A DNA stretch of 64,000 bases from contig NZ_JAFLRF010000008.1 in NCBI RefSeq assembly GCF_017315705.1, positions 1 through 64,000 of the forward strand, read 5' to 3'. The position numbers and the translations under genes were made by a program. This DNA comes from Trinickia mobilis (GTDB taxonomy: Bacteria; Pseudomonadota; Gammaproteobacteria; Burkholderiales; Burkholderiaceae). Positions 34,464-43,193 of the stretch are shown in pieces (position 1 is the first letter of the stretch; each line of letters opens with the position of its first letter). The notes under the pieces are model-generated. The model ran no database searches. It had not been told where the DNA came from and worked only from the letters and a program-made list of their open reading frames with translations.

Positions 34464-35681
34464 ATGAATCAACATCACAATTCGTCGTCCCCGCATCGGG
34501 CGCTCGTCATCGGAGCTTCCATGGCCGGACTCTTTGCAACCGCGTTGCTACGCAAGGCCGGTTGGTCCGTCGATCTATTCGAACGTTCTGACGTGGAGTT
34601 GTTTGGGCGCGGGGCCGGAATCGTCACACACCGTGAACTTCTGGACGCGCTGACGGAAAGCGGCGCAAACATCGAGCAACTTGGTGTCGCGATCAATGAA
34701 CGAATCGCTGTCGACAAAAATGACCAGGTTGTCGAACGCCTGGACTTTCCGCAGATCGTGACTTCGTGGGATAGGCTCCACCAGTTGATGCGCGCGACGA
34801 TTCCAAGCGAGCACCACCATTTGGGCTGTAATCTGCAATCCGTCGAACAGTCCGCCTCAGGTGTTACGGCCCGCTTTTCAAATGGACGCGTCGAGAAAGC
34901 CGATCTTCTGATTGCAGCAGATGGATATCGTTCGATCATTCGGGACATCTATATGCCGGATGTCCAGCCAATCTATGCAGGCTACGTGATCTGGCGCGGT
35001 GTCGCAGACGAGGGTGCAATGCCAAAGTCCGCCAGAGACACGATCTTCGACAAGTTCGCGTTCTTCTTGCCGCCGAACAACGAGGTCATCGGTTACCCCA
35101 TTCCCGGACAAGATCATGCGCTTGAGCGAGGCCGTCGGAGGTACAACTGGGTCTGGTACCGGCCAGTCGACAAGAAAACGCTCGAGACGATGCTGGTAGA
35201 TGAAAATGGAGCTTACCATTCGCTTTCGATCGCGCCTCCGAAGGTTCGCCAGGATCTGATCGACGAGATCAAACGTGCAGCCGAAGAACAGCTTCCGCCG
35301 TCGTTTCGTGACACGTTGAGGGCGATTCCCCGACCATTCTTCACGCCGATCTACGACCACTTCTCTCCAAAGATGGTGTTCGGGCGTGTCGCACTTATCG
35401 GAGACGCCGCTTCCGTTGGCCGTCCTCACATTGGCATGGGCGTCGCCAAAGCTGCGGCGGATGCACAGAAACTTGCTGATGTTCTGCGTGACCCTACAGT
35501 GCGCATCGAACAGGCACTCGCGCAGTTCGAAAATGACCGTTTGGACATTGGTCTAAAAGCGGTGGAACGTGGCCGTACGCTCGGCGGGTATCTGCTGATG
35601 TCGCACGACAATAACACCACACATGACGCGCATTGGATTCTCAAGAACACGGCTTCGTCCGACTTCCTCAAAACGCAATGA
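34464..35681 (+). CDS. FAD-dependent monooxygenase, 2,6-dihydroxypyridine hydroxylase-like
   Basis: A 405-residue class A flavoprotein hydroxylase. The N-terminal dinucleotide fold ALVIGASMAGLFATALLRKA has the GxSxxG variant, the NAD(P)H/FAD motif is ADLLIAADGYRS, and the flavin-binding ALIGDAASVGRPHIGMGVAK with AAADAQ follows. The RPH and AKAAADA form is typical of the 2,6-dihydroxypyridine 3-monooxygenase branch rather than the p-hydroxybenzoate branch. Expected to hydroxylate an aromatic or N-heterocyclic ring with NAD(P)H and oxygen. GGTGGAGCA precedes the ATG at 34464, five codons inside the longest frame. The LVIVD gene follows after 46 bases, so the two are probably co-transcribed. Confidence 0.82.
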   Translation: MNQHHNSSSPHRALVIGASMAGLFATALLRKAGWSVDLFERSDVELFGRGAGIVTHRELLDALTESGANIEQLGVAINERIAVDKNDQVVERLDFPQIVTSWDRLHQLMRATIPSEHHHLGCNLQSVEQSASGVTARFSNGRVEKADLLIAADGYRSIIRDIYMPDVQPIYAGYVIWRGVADEGAMPKSARDTIFDKFAFFLPPNNEVIGYPIPGQDHALERGRRRYNWVWYRPVDKKTLETMLVDENGAYHSLSIAPPKVRQDLIDEIKRAAEEQLPPSFRDTLRAIPRPFFTPIYDHFSPKMVFGRVALIGDAASVGRPHIGMGVAKAAADAQKLADVLRDPTVRIEQALAQFENDRLDIGLKAVERGRTLGGYLLMSHDNNTTHDAHWILKNTASSDFLKTQ

Positions 35682-35727
35682 TTTTTTGGCTGCACGTTAG
35701 GCACGAAAATCAACTAGAGAGCTCGAA

Positions 35728-36993
35728 ATGACTATTTCCGACCTACCCGTCCCCGACTTTTCGAGAAACATGCGGATCATTGGCCACTCAGACCAGGGTG
35801 GCCGCGCTGACGGCGTACAGCTCATGGTCCATCGCGGCTATGCATACGTAGGCCACATGTTCTCAAAAGGATTCAGCGTCGTTGATGTGCGGGACCCTTC
35901 GAAACCGACCGCGGTCAACTATGTCCCTGCCCCGCCTGATACCTGGAACATCCACCTGCAGGCGCACGACGATTTACTGCTTGTGATCAACGCCAAAGAT
36001 ATGTTCGCCGCTACCGAGTTTCAGGACGAGCGCGCGTACTACAGCGGCGCGCTTGGTCAGAAGGTAGGCACGGCCAGTAGGCCGAGCACCGGACGTCATT
36101 GGCGCGCCGGACTAGCGGTCTATGACATCTCAGACGGGGGCGCTCCGCGCGAAATCGGCTTCATGCCAGTGAATGGAGGCGGAATCCACCGCGTGTGGTA
36201 CACCGGAGGCCGCTGGGCCTATGCGTCGGCGCTTCTCGACGGCTATACGGACTATATCTTCATCACCATTGATATGTCCGACCCCCGGACCCCGAAAGAA
36301 GCTGGCAGATTCTGGTTGCCAGGCATGGATGCCGCCGGTGGAGAGGTGCCTTCCTGGGACGACTCCAGACGGTACGGCCTGCACCACCCGATTGTTCATG
36401 GCGATACGGCCTATTGCGCCTGGCGGGACGCCGGGATGGTCATCCTGGACGTGGCTGACCGGTCGGCACCGAAATTGATTACCCATCGAAACTGGTCGCC
36501 CCCGTTCGGCGGCGGCACGCACAACTGCTTGCCACTCCCGGACCGTGATCTGCTGGTCGTGCTCGACGAAGCGGTACTTGACCATCAAGAAGATGGTGAG
36601 AAGTTTATCTGGGTGTTCGACGCCCGCGAGAAGGCGAATCCGGTCAGCATCTCGACATTTCCGTCGCCTTCGGAGGCCGACTACAAATCGAAGCACGGAC
36701 ACTTCGGGCCTCATAACTTACATGAGAACCGCCCAGGGTCGTTTGTCAACTCCGAAATTATCTTCGCAACGTATCAGAATGCGGGCGTACGCGCCTTCGA
36801 CATACGAGATCCGCACCGGCCGGTGGAAATTGCGGCGTTGGTGCCACCCGTACCGACGCATCTGATGGACAAACGCCCGAACCGTCCACGAGTTATCCAA
36901 TCCGCCGATGTTTTTGTGGATTCGAACGGCATCGTCTATTCGACCGACTACAACGGCGGCCTCTACATCATGGAGGTTGAGTCTTGGCGATGA
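35728..36993 (+). CDS. LVIVD-repeat beta-propeller protein with conserved histidines
   Basis: A 421-residue cytoplasmic (no signal peptide) propeller of LVIVD type: VVDVRDPSKPTAVNYV, VYDISDGGAPREIGF, ITIDMSDPRTPKEAGR, VILDVADRSAPKLITH, and AFDIRDPHRPVEIAAL are the repeat cores. Histidines recur at equivalent blade positions: His76 (NIHLQAH), His154 (GIHRVW), His219-His220 (GLHHPI), His265 (GGTHNC), and His329/His332 (GPHNLHEN), which resembles a metal-binding centre as in other propeller enzymes. The function is unknown; an enzymatic role is inference. A broken second copy of its 3' end is at 22009-22200. Confidence 0.75.
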   Translation: MTISDLPVPDFSRNMRIIGHSDQGGRADGVQLMVHRGYAYVGHMFSKGFSVVDVRDPSKPTAVNYVPAPPDTWNIHLQAHDDLLLVINAKDMFAATEFQDERAYYSGALGQKVGTASRPSTGRHWRAGLAVYDISDGGAPREIGFMPVNGGGIHRVWYTGGRWAYASALLDGYTDYIFITIDMSDPRTPKEAGRFWLPGMDAAGGEVPSWDDSRRYGLHHPIVHGDTAYCAWRDAGMVILDVADRSAPKLITHRNWSPPFGGGTHNCLPLPDRDLLVVLDEAVLDHQEDGEKFIWVFDAREKANPVSISTFPSPSEADYKSKHGHFGPHNLHENRPGSFVNSEIIFATYQNAGVRAFDIRDPHRPVEIAALVPPVPTHLMDKRPNRPRVIQSADVFVDSNGIVYSTDYNGGLYIMEVESWR

Positions 36994-37150
36994 AACGCAG
37001 CAATCGTCGGGCTCGGGTGGTGGGGAAAGCATCTGTCCCGACGTTGAACGCGGCCACGGTGTCGTCATCGAACACCGTGCAGTCGATGCCGCCCGGGTGG
37101 CCATATTTGCGACATCGAAACCGGCGCTTCGGTTCGACGCATTCGCCAAA
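36989..37150 (+). pseudogene. Gfo/Idh/MocA-type oxidoreductase, decayed N-terminus
   Basis: Just after the LVIVD stop, one frame reads AAIVGLGWWGKHLSRR, the characteristic dinucleotide-binding start of this family, but an ATG (36990) is one base out of frame with it. A few codons later the coding signal moves to another frame (GHGVVIEHRAVDAARVAIFA). At least two frameshifts and loss of the rest are implied. The piece ends near the truncated efflux gene at 37181. Confidence 0.5.
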
Positions 37151-37180
37151 CGCGCTGGCGAATGGGCGAGTCGCAGCGCT

Positions 37181-37720
37181 TCACCGTACGGCGACGGTAG
37201 CGCGTACCGCCTCGGAGGCGGGATCGGCGGCGGCGGCCTCGCTCTGCGCCTTGCCCGCCGCAAGCGCATTGCGGACCTTGCCCCAAAGATCGAGGTCGTA
37301 GTCGAACACGAGCTCCGCGAGCTTGGCGTCGTAAGTTGAAGGCTGGACGGCCCCGAAGCGAAGCGGACGCCGCTCCGATTGCCCGTTTCTCGACACCTGA
37401 GCGTCGGCACCGAGCGTCGGATAGAGGCCCGATTCCGCTTGACGCTCATACGCCATCGCTTCGTCGTGGCGGGCGATTGCTGCCCGCACGTCGGGATTGG
37501 CCGTGGCGACGAGCGGCTCGAGCCGGTCGAGTTCGGGATCGCGATGGACCTTCCACCACACGTCGCGCTCGATGCGGTCGACTGGCTGCGCTATCTGCCA
37601 GCTGCCGGCCTCCTTGTAGGTCGCCGGAATCGGCGTCGCCGGGACTTGGTAGGCGGGAGCGAACGAACAGCCGGCGAGCCATGCGCCGGCGACGGCGACC
37701 ATGATCCTGCGCTTATCCAT
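37181..37720 (-). pseudogene. NodT-family outer-membrane efflux lipoprotein, 5' part only
   Basis: 179 residues of the N-terminal part of an RND outer-membrane factor: lipoprotein signal ending LAGCSFAPAYQVP (lipobox cysteine at 18), VWWKVHRDPELDRLEPLVAT, NPDVRAAIARHDEA, GLYPTLGADAQVSRN, and FDYDLDLWGKVRNALAAG. The frame ends abruptly after EAVRATVAVR where intact members continue into a long helix. A C-terminal piece of the same family is at 14821-15218. The region left of 37181 is a different relic. Confidence 0.8.
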
Positions 37721-37853
37721 GAGCGGACTCGGGGACCGGCGCCAGCCGGACTAGTTTTAACATTGGTAAAGGTTCTCTCGATGCGGAATCGGGTCGTCGC
37801 GCCCCTTCAACTACGAGGTGCCACGATTCGATTCGCTCATGTCCGGCTGAGGA

Positions 37854-38188
37854 TCACTTGCCGAACTCAGTTGAGTGTCGCGGCGAACTGCTTACTTCGA
37901 CCAGAGATTCATTGTTCCGCGCCATCGTCCTGGGAAGATATGTCCGCAAAAACTCCACCCAGGTTTTGGTTCTCGCGTCCGTGTACCTCCGTGACGGATG
38001 ACGTGCGTAAATATCTATTCGTTGAAGCGTATGCTGCGGCAATACACGAATGAGGCTCCCATCCGCGAGCCCCTGCCGGGCTGCGAACACCGGACGCCTG
38101 CCGATACCCATGCCGGCGCGAACTGCGAACGCGATCGAGTCGGAGACGTTGACTTCAACGGCTCCCGATACTTTGATCGACGTGCTCC
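37854..38188 (-). pseudogene. LysR regulator, C-terminal fragment
   Basis: About 110 residues on the minus strand: STSIKVSGAVEVNVSDSIAF, AVRAGMGIGRRPVFAARQGL, ADGSLIRVLP and ARTKTWVEFLRTYLP. This is the second half of a LysR effector domain. The HTH and first half are missing. At about 38190 it meets, head to head, another LysR fragment on the plus strand. Confidence 0.7.
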
Positions 38189-38194
38189 CCTCTG

Positions 38195-38797
38195 GCCTAT
38201 CGCCAGGGCTTTCCGGATGTCCACCTGCAGTTGGAGGAACTGACCACGCAGGAGCAGCTGACCGCCATGATCGAGCGACGTCTCGAAGTGGCATTCGTTC
38301 GCAGTGCAAGGCGACCGGATCTTCCGCCCACACTCCGTGCGACGTCCCTGTTCGAGGATTCGCTCGTGGTCGCGCTTCCTCCGCAGCATCGACTCTCGGC
38401 CCGCGCCGATGCACTGCCCGTCAGCGCACTTGCCGACGAGGTATTTGTCATGTACCAGCGCGAAAGCGGTACCGGCGTCTACGAACAGATCGTTGCGCTG
38501 TGTCGCCAGGCGGGCTTCTCGCCTCGAATCGCACAGGAGGCGCGGGAAGTGCCGACCATCATCGGCCTTGTCGCAGCGGGGCTCGGCATCGCATTCGTAC
38601 CGGCGTCACTGAGCAGCATCAATGTCAACGGTGTGACGTACCGGCCGCTGCGCGAGAAGGCCGCGCGCTCTGCAATGTGGCTGGTGCTACGTGCCGCCGA
38701 ACTGTCGCCACAGGAAGCGGCGTTTGCCGAGCTTACGAAGACGGTCCAGTTCCGCGTCAACGGAGCCAGCCTGGCAGACAGGAATAAGTCCCGGTAA
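38195..38797 (+). pseudogene. LysR regulator, effector-domain fragment
   Basis: About 200 residues on the plus strand from AYRQGFPDVHLQLEELTTQE to a stop at 38797: QLTAMIERRLEVAFVR, LFEDSLVVALPPQHRLSARA, REVPTIIGLVAAGLGIAFVP. This is the effector-binding domain of a BenM/CatM-like LysR without its HTH. The 5' break coincides with the 5' break of the oppositely oriented LysR fragment, so two regulators were cut and joined here. Confidence 0.75.
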
Positions 38798-38945
38798 TCC
38801 GGTGCAGTAGCACGCCGGCCGGGCCGGAGATGGTTGCGCGAGTTGGTCGACTGACGGGCTCCCGATTGATTACTCGTCGGCCAGCGCCATATCGACTGCA
38901 GCCTGGGCATGAGCGATGGGCTAGCTCGAACGACCGTCTCCCCCA

Positions 38946-40331
38946 TCACAACGGTCTTCGGACAACGTCCTTGACGCTTTCGGATTCCACAGGAGCCGCG
39001 ATGTCTTCCAGCGCATGACGTCCTGTTTCGATTCGCAGCGCGGCAATCGCTATTGCTAACAGACCCAGCATGCCGGAGACCATACTGAGAACCCCACTGA
39101 CGCCGAACAGACTGAAAAGTGCCAGCGTTACGTACGGCATTGCAATGGACGTACCCCGGCCACAGACTGCAGCAAATCCCGTCCCCCGCAATCTAACATC
39201 GGTCGGAAATAGCTCAGGAATAAAGCCGAAGTACCCCAAGGTGGTGATAGTGTAAATGGAGGTCACGAGAATGAAGCCGACAGCTCCAAGGGGGATTTCT
39301 GCCCGCATTGACGAATACACAAATCCCAGTGCGATAGTCAATAACGCAAAGACAGTGATGCCGCGCGCTCGCCCCAAGCGGTCCGCAACTACGAAAGCCA
39401 CTAACGCCCCAACTGGCGCGCCAAACGACATCAAAAGTGTGAATCCGAGCGAATGCACGACTGTCAGTCCCTGCCTGATAAAAAAGGTCGGCAGCCATCC
39501 CACAAAGCCATACAGCGACACGTTGATAGACATATTCGTTAGGGCCGCCACGATCGTGCGGCCGCGAATCCCTGCCGAAAAGATCCGACTGAGCGGCGCT
39601 CGCGAGACCGGTACGTCCCGCACCTCCGTGACCGGTGGGAGCGGACCTGCCCGTTTCGATACTTCGCTTTCTATCCTGCACAGCACCTGTTCGGCTTCGT
39701 CGTTTCTGCCCCGTGACTCGAGCCATCGTGGAGACTCGGGCATTCTATGGCGCAAAATCCAGACAAACAGGGCACCAATACCGACCACCGCAAACATCCA
39801 TCGCCAGCCAAGCGCCGGTATCACGTAATATCCGACAGCGCTGGCCGCAAGCAACCCGGAATTAATGACGAAGCCAAGCATCGATATCCAGCGACCACGC
39901 GATGCTGGTGGAATGAATTCGAGCAACGTGCCCGAGGCAACCACTAGTTCGGCACCCATCCCGACGCCCATGAGAAAGCGCAAACCAATTAACGTCCTGA
40001 TATCAGGCGCGAAACACGCAAGCAGGGACGCAATACCAAATAAGGCGAGGTTTAACTGATACGAATATCGTCTGCCAAAACGATCGCCCGCGATTCCAGA
40101 AAGTCCGGCACCGATTGTCATCCCAACGAAAGTCGCTGAGACGAAAATTGCTCCAGTCTGTAGATCCGCGAATCGCTCATTGATCATCGCAGCAACGACA
40201 CTTCCGGCCAAAAAAATATCAAACGAATCAAAAAAAGCCCCGGCGCTGATGAGTCCAAGGACCTTCCAATGAAAACGAGTGATGGGCAAACGATCTAGTC
40301 TCGCCCCTGCATTGACGACACCTGCTCTCAT
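38946..40331 (-). CDS. MFS transporter, aromatic-acid/metabolite:H+ symporter type
   Basis: A 461-residue 12-helix transporter: FDSFDIFLAGSVVAAM in helix 1, the loop motif GDRFGRRYSYQ, RFLMGVGMGAELVVASGTLL, EFIPPASRGRW, PESPRWLESRGRNDEA in the central loop, and ADRLGRARG in the second half. The form fits the metabolite:H+ symporters (AAHS/SHS-like) that import aromatic or carboxylic acids. The start has GGAGAC six bases upstream, which favours 40331 over a 24-codon longer frame. It shares strand with the class III CoA-transferase upstream (gap 137 bases) and probably imports the substrate of this cluster. Confidence 0.85.
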   Translation of the reverse strand: MRAGVVNAGARLDRLPITRFHWKVLGLISAGAFFDSFDIFLAGSVVAAMINERFADLQTGAIFVSATFVGMTIGAGLSGIAGDRFGRRYSYQLNLALFGIASLLACFAPDIRTLIGLRFLMGVGMGAELVVASGTLLEFIPPASRGRWISMLGFVINSGLLAASAVGYYVIPALGWRWMFAVVGIGALFVWILRHRMPESPRWLESRGRNDEAEQVLCRIESEVSKRAGPLPPVTEVRDVPVSRAPLSRIFSAGIRGRTIVAALTNMSINVSLYGFVGWLPTFFIRQGLTVVHSLGFTLLMSFGAPVGALVAFVVADRLGRARGITVFALLTIALGFVYSSMRAEIPLGAVGFILVTSIYTITTLGYFGFIPELFPTDVRLRGTGFAAVCGRGTSIAMPYVTLALFSLFGVSGVLSMVSGMLGLLAIAIAALRIETGRHALEDIAAPVESESVKDVVRRPL

Positions 40332-40468
40332 GTTGTCTCCTTTACCAATATCGTTCCGTAGTGGCTCACGTGGGTGCGTCGGAACGTCGGTCTCACACGT
40401 CACTTTTTAGTTAAACTAACTTCTCAAAACTCATATCGACAATTTCACTGATACATGACGTTTTCCGG

Positions 40469-41701
40469 CTAAATCACGCCTTGATTCCGCATGGCATCCA
40501 GATATTCCTGATCTAGACCTAAAAAACGGTGCAGCAGCTCGTCGCTATGTGCTTTTGGGATAGGCGCCGGTTTCTCGTAGCCTCCCGGAGTTCGACTGAA
40601 CTTGATCGGGAATCCAGGAGCGTGCGCGCAGAGTTCTTCCCCGCTGACGGGATGACGCAACCGAGTGATCATCTTGCGTTCACGCAAATGATCCCAACGC
40701 ATAACATCGTCTACGGTGCGCACAGGGCTACATGGAAGTGCAGCTGCTTCAAGAACTCGGATAATTTCATCTCTGGCGCGCACTTGCGTCCAGTCGGAAA
40801 CAATCTGATCCACATACGCGTTGTTCTCTATTCGCCAACTCAGCTCCATCATATTCGGGTCAGCTTTTAGGTCCGCGCGGCCCATGATCTCAAGCAATTT
40901 GAGCCAGTCGGCGTTTGTGGCGGCACCGAGCGCGACCCAACCGTCAAGAGCGGGATAAGCGTTGAATGGGGAAAACCGCATGATGCGATTTCCCTGTTGA
41001 TACCCAAGGCCTAGATCGGAGTAGCAATCGAGCGGTTCATCGAGAATCAATGAGAAAAGACAATCCGCCATCGACACGTCAATGGCTTGCCCCTCCCCCG
41101 TACGAAAGCGATGCAGCAGAGCAGCGATCACGCCATTTGCTGCGAACACTCCCGCAACGGCGTCGGACAGTGGCGAGCCAGTTTTTACAGGCGAGCCTCC
41201 CGGCTGCCCTGTGATGCTCATCAAGCCGGTGGCGGCCTGCACCATCAGGTCGTACGCCTTCAAACCGGACGCAGGTCCGCTGGAGCCATAGCCCGTGAGG
41301 GAGCAATAAATCAGATCAGGGCGTCGTTCCTGCAAAGCGCGATACCCTATTCCGAGCCTGTCGGTGACGCCAACGCTGAAGTTCTCAACAACGACGTCAG
41401 CTTTTTCGACAAGATCGAAGAAAAGCTGGCGCCCAGCATCGCTCTTCAGGTCCAATGCCATCGACTTCTTGTTTCTTGCCCGCTTCAGATAGGCGATGCC
41501 GAAATCGTCGTCCGTTTGTCGATGCAACGAGACACCGAGAGGTCCAACGAACGGCGGCGCTGACGCTGTCGGATCGGCGGTCTTCGGGTCGTCAATCTTG
41601 ATTACCTCAGCACCCAGCCCAGCAAGCAACAACGTGCACTGGGGACCGGAAAAGAAGCGTGTTAGATCCAGTACGACCACGCCATCGAGGATTTTTTGCA
41701 T
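40469..41701 (-). CDS. CaiB/BaiF family (class III) CoA-transferase
   Basis: A 410-residue CoA-transferase. Typical opening VVLDLTRFFSGPQCTLLLAG and LGAEVIKID, the NKKSMALDLKSDAGRQL block, VVVENFSVGV, and the catalytic aspartate Asp151 in LKAYDLMVQAATG. Class III enzymes move CoA between carboxylic acids; relatives act on dicarboxylates such as glutarate, mesaconate or oxalate. The substrate is not readable. A second member of the family is at 43922. It lies between a LysR gene and the MFS gene on the same strand. Confidence 0.87.
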   Translation of the reverse strand: MQKILDGVVVLDLTRFFSGPQCTLLLAGLGAEVIKIDDPKTADPTASAPPFVGPLGVSLHRQTDDDFGIAYLKRARNKKSMALDLKSDAGRQLFFDLVEKADVVVENFSVGVTDRLGIGYRALQERRPDLIYCSLTGYGSSGPASGLKAYDLMVQAATGLMSITGQPGGSPVKTGSPLSDAVAGVFAANGVIAALLHRFRTGEGQAIDVSMADCLFSLILDEPLDCYSDLGLGYQQGNRIMRFSPFNAYPALDGWVALGAATNADWLKLLEIMGRADLKADPNMMELSWRIENNAYVDQIVSDWTQVRARDEIIRVLEAAALPCSPVRTVDDVMRWDHLRERKMITRLRHPVSGEELCAHAPGFPIKFSRTPGGYEKPAPIPKAHSDELLHRFLGLDQEYLDAMRNQGVI

Positions 41702-41729
41702 TCGCTAGTTCCGACAATATGAATGAATC

Positions 41730-41757
41730 TGTCCATCCGCCCGAGGGCGGATGGACA
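41730..41757. repeat. Perfect 13-base inverted repeat
   Basis: TGTCCATCCGCCC, two bases, GGGCGGATGGACA. It sits just upstream of the CoA-transferase start and downstream of the LysR stop, both on the minus strand. There is no T-run on either side, so it may be an operator or mRNA hairpin rather than a standard terminator. Confidence 0.6.
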
Positions 41758-41859
41758 AACTTATGTTCGGAACCATCTTAGGCATACAGAAGTCAGCTGG
41801 GAAATAGCGCTTCCGACTAGCGGTATAAGCGATTCGTATGCCCCGGTCGGTGCAACGGG

Positions 41860-42822
41860 TTACGCTACCGCTGCCGCGAATTCGGCCAGTTGCGGGGCGG
41901 CCGTCGCACCGCGCCATTCTCCTGAATCAAGCAACTCGTGAACCACCAAAGGGATCAGTTCCGCGACACGCTGAGCCGGAGCGCTTAAAGCCACGATATC
42001 GTATGTGCACAGGCTGACGAGTCGCGAAACAGTTCCCCCCTCCAATGGCAATGCCACTAACTTCCCTGCGGTAAGGTCGGCCGCAACTGCTGAAAGAGAC
42101 GTTATTGTCGCACCCAGGCCTTTACTCACCACCGAGGCGATGGTCGAGAGCGAGTCGAGTTCGGCCGCGATCTGCAGGTCTAGATTTCGCTCGCTAAAGA
42201 TGCGCTCGATGAGTTGCCGAGTGGCGTTCGACTTGCTCGGTAAGATAAACCGCTCACGAGCGGCGTCTTCCAGGGTCAAGCGTCCGGCAGACGAATGCCC
42301 GTGACGCTGAGCGCACACGAAGAAGAGTTGTTCGTTGACAAGCGGCCGAACCGTCAAATGACTGGACTGACGCTCGCGCCCAAACAGCACGCTTAACTCC
42401 AGGCGACCGTTTGCTATCAATTCCTCAAGATGCCCGCTCAAGCTCTCCGTAATCCGCAATTGAATCTTCGGATAGCGCGACTGCATGGCTAGCATCAGCG
42501 GCGCGGCAAGTATGTTGGCCACGCTGGTGGGCATGCCTATCGATACCACGCCGCATGGATCCTCGGTCACTGACTGAACGTCTTCACGCATCCGCTCCAA
42601 TTGCCGCAAGACCGCCTGTGCGTGTCTATAGAACACACTTCCTGCCTCAGTTGGGGTCACGCCACGGACACTGCGCGCGAGCAGCTTTACGTTCAACTCG
42701 CTTTCAAGATGAACCATCTGCTGGCTTAGCGCCGGCTGCGCGATGAAGAGATCTGCGGCTGCCCGTGACATGCTCCCGAGCTCCACGATGCGGATGAAAT
42801 ACTTAAGCTGGCGAATCTCCAT
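41860..42822 (-). CDS. LysR-family regulator (Nac/Cbl-like start)
   Basis: A 320-residue LysR protein starting MEIRQLKYFIRIVELGSMSR, with HTH residues AAADLFIAQPALSQQMVHLE and effector domain VVSIGMPTSVANILAAPLML. The MEIRQLKYF start is typical of the nitrogen-assimilation-control (Nac) branch, whose members also regulate aromatic catabolism. The start at 42822 is set by the family. The 5' end faces the YfcG-like gene across 371 bases, so divergent control of that plus-strand operon is likely, together with the CoA-transferase and MFS genes downstream. Confidence 0.85.
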   Translation of the reverse strand: MEIRQLKYFIRIVELGSMSRAAADLFIAQPALSQQMVHLESELNVKLLARSVRGVTPTEAGSVFYRHAQAVLRQLERMREDVQSVTEDPCGVVSIGMPTSVANILAAPLMLAMQSRYPKIQLRITESLSGHLEELIANGRLELSVLFGRERQSSHLTVRPLVNEQLFFVCAQRHGHSSAGRLTLEDAARERFILPSKSNATRQLIERIFSERNLDLQIAAELDSLSTIASVVSKGLGATITSLSAVAADLTAGKLVALPLEGGTVSRLVSLCTYDIVALSAPAQRVAELIPLVVHELLDSGEWRGATAAPQLAEFAAAVA

Positions 42823-43193
42823 TTCTACGTCTCCTGATGCCGGCGCGACTGCCAGTTCGGCTTGATCGTCCGGTCTCGCAACTGGTGTACTGCGCCACCG
42901 GAAGTGGCTTTGTGAGCTGGAACCTGCAGCGTGCTTCCAGCCATATCTTCCTCTTATACCCCATGTTCGCATCGGTATTGTCGCAATTGCGTCAAATTTC
43001 TTACGATGCAGTGACGACGAACGGTATCTAGGACAACGGTGAGACACATCAACCAATCGTCCGCTCCTCTTTCAGCCGGAGATGCACACCCGCCAAGCGG
43101 ACGTGAGGCCACGTATCCGGGCGAGGCTTCGTGGAGCGTCGACGACGGTCGGCTTACTCCGTGCGACGGCGCCACACTCAACAAGGAAAAGTC
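42823..43193. promoter_or_regulatory. Divergent promoter region between LysR and the yfcG operon
   Basis: 371 bases. It should hold the promoters of both units and the LysR binding site. A T-N11-A type element could not be picked with confidence. Confidence 0.3.

Noticed and set aside
41730-41757. The 13-base palindrome as an intrinsic terminator of the LysR gene
   Set aside because: No T-run follows on the minus strand and it is about 100 bases from the LysR stop, so it is listed only as an inverted repeat.
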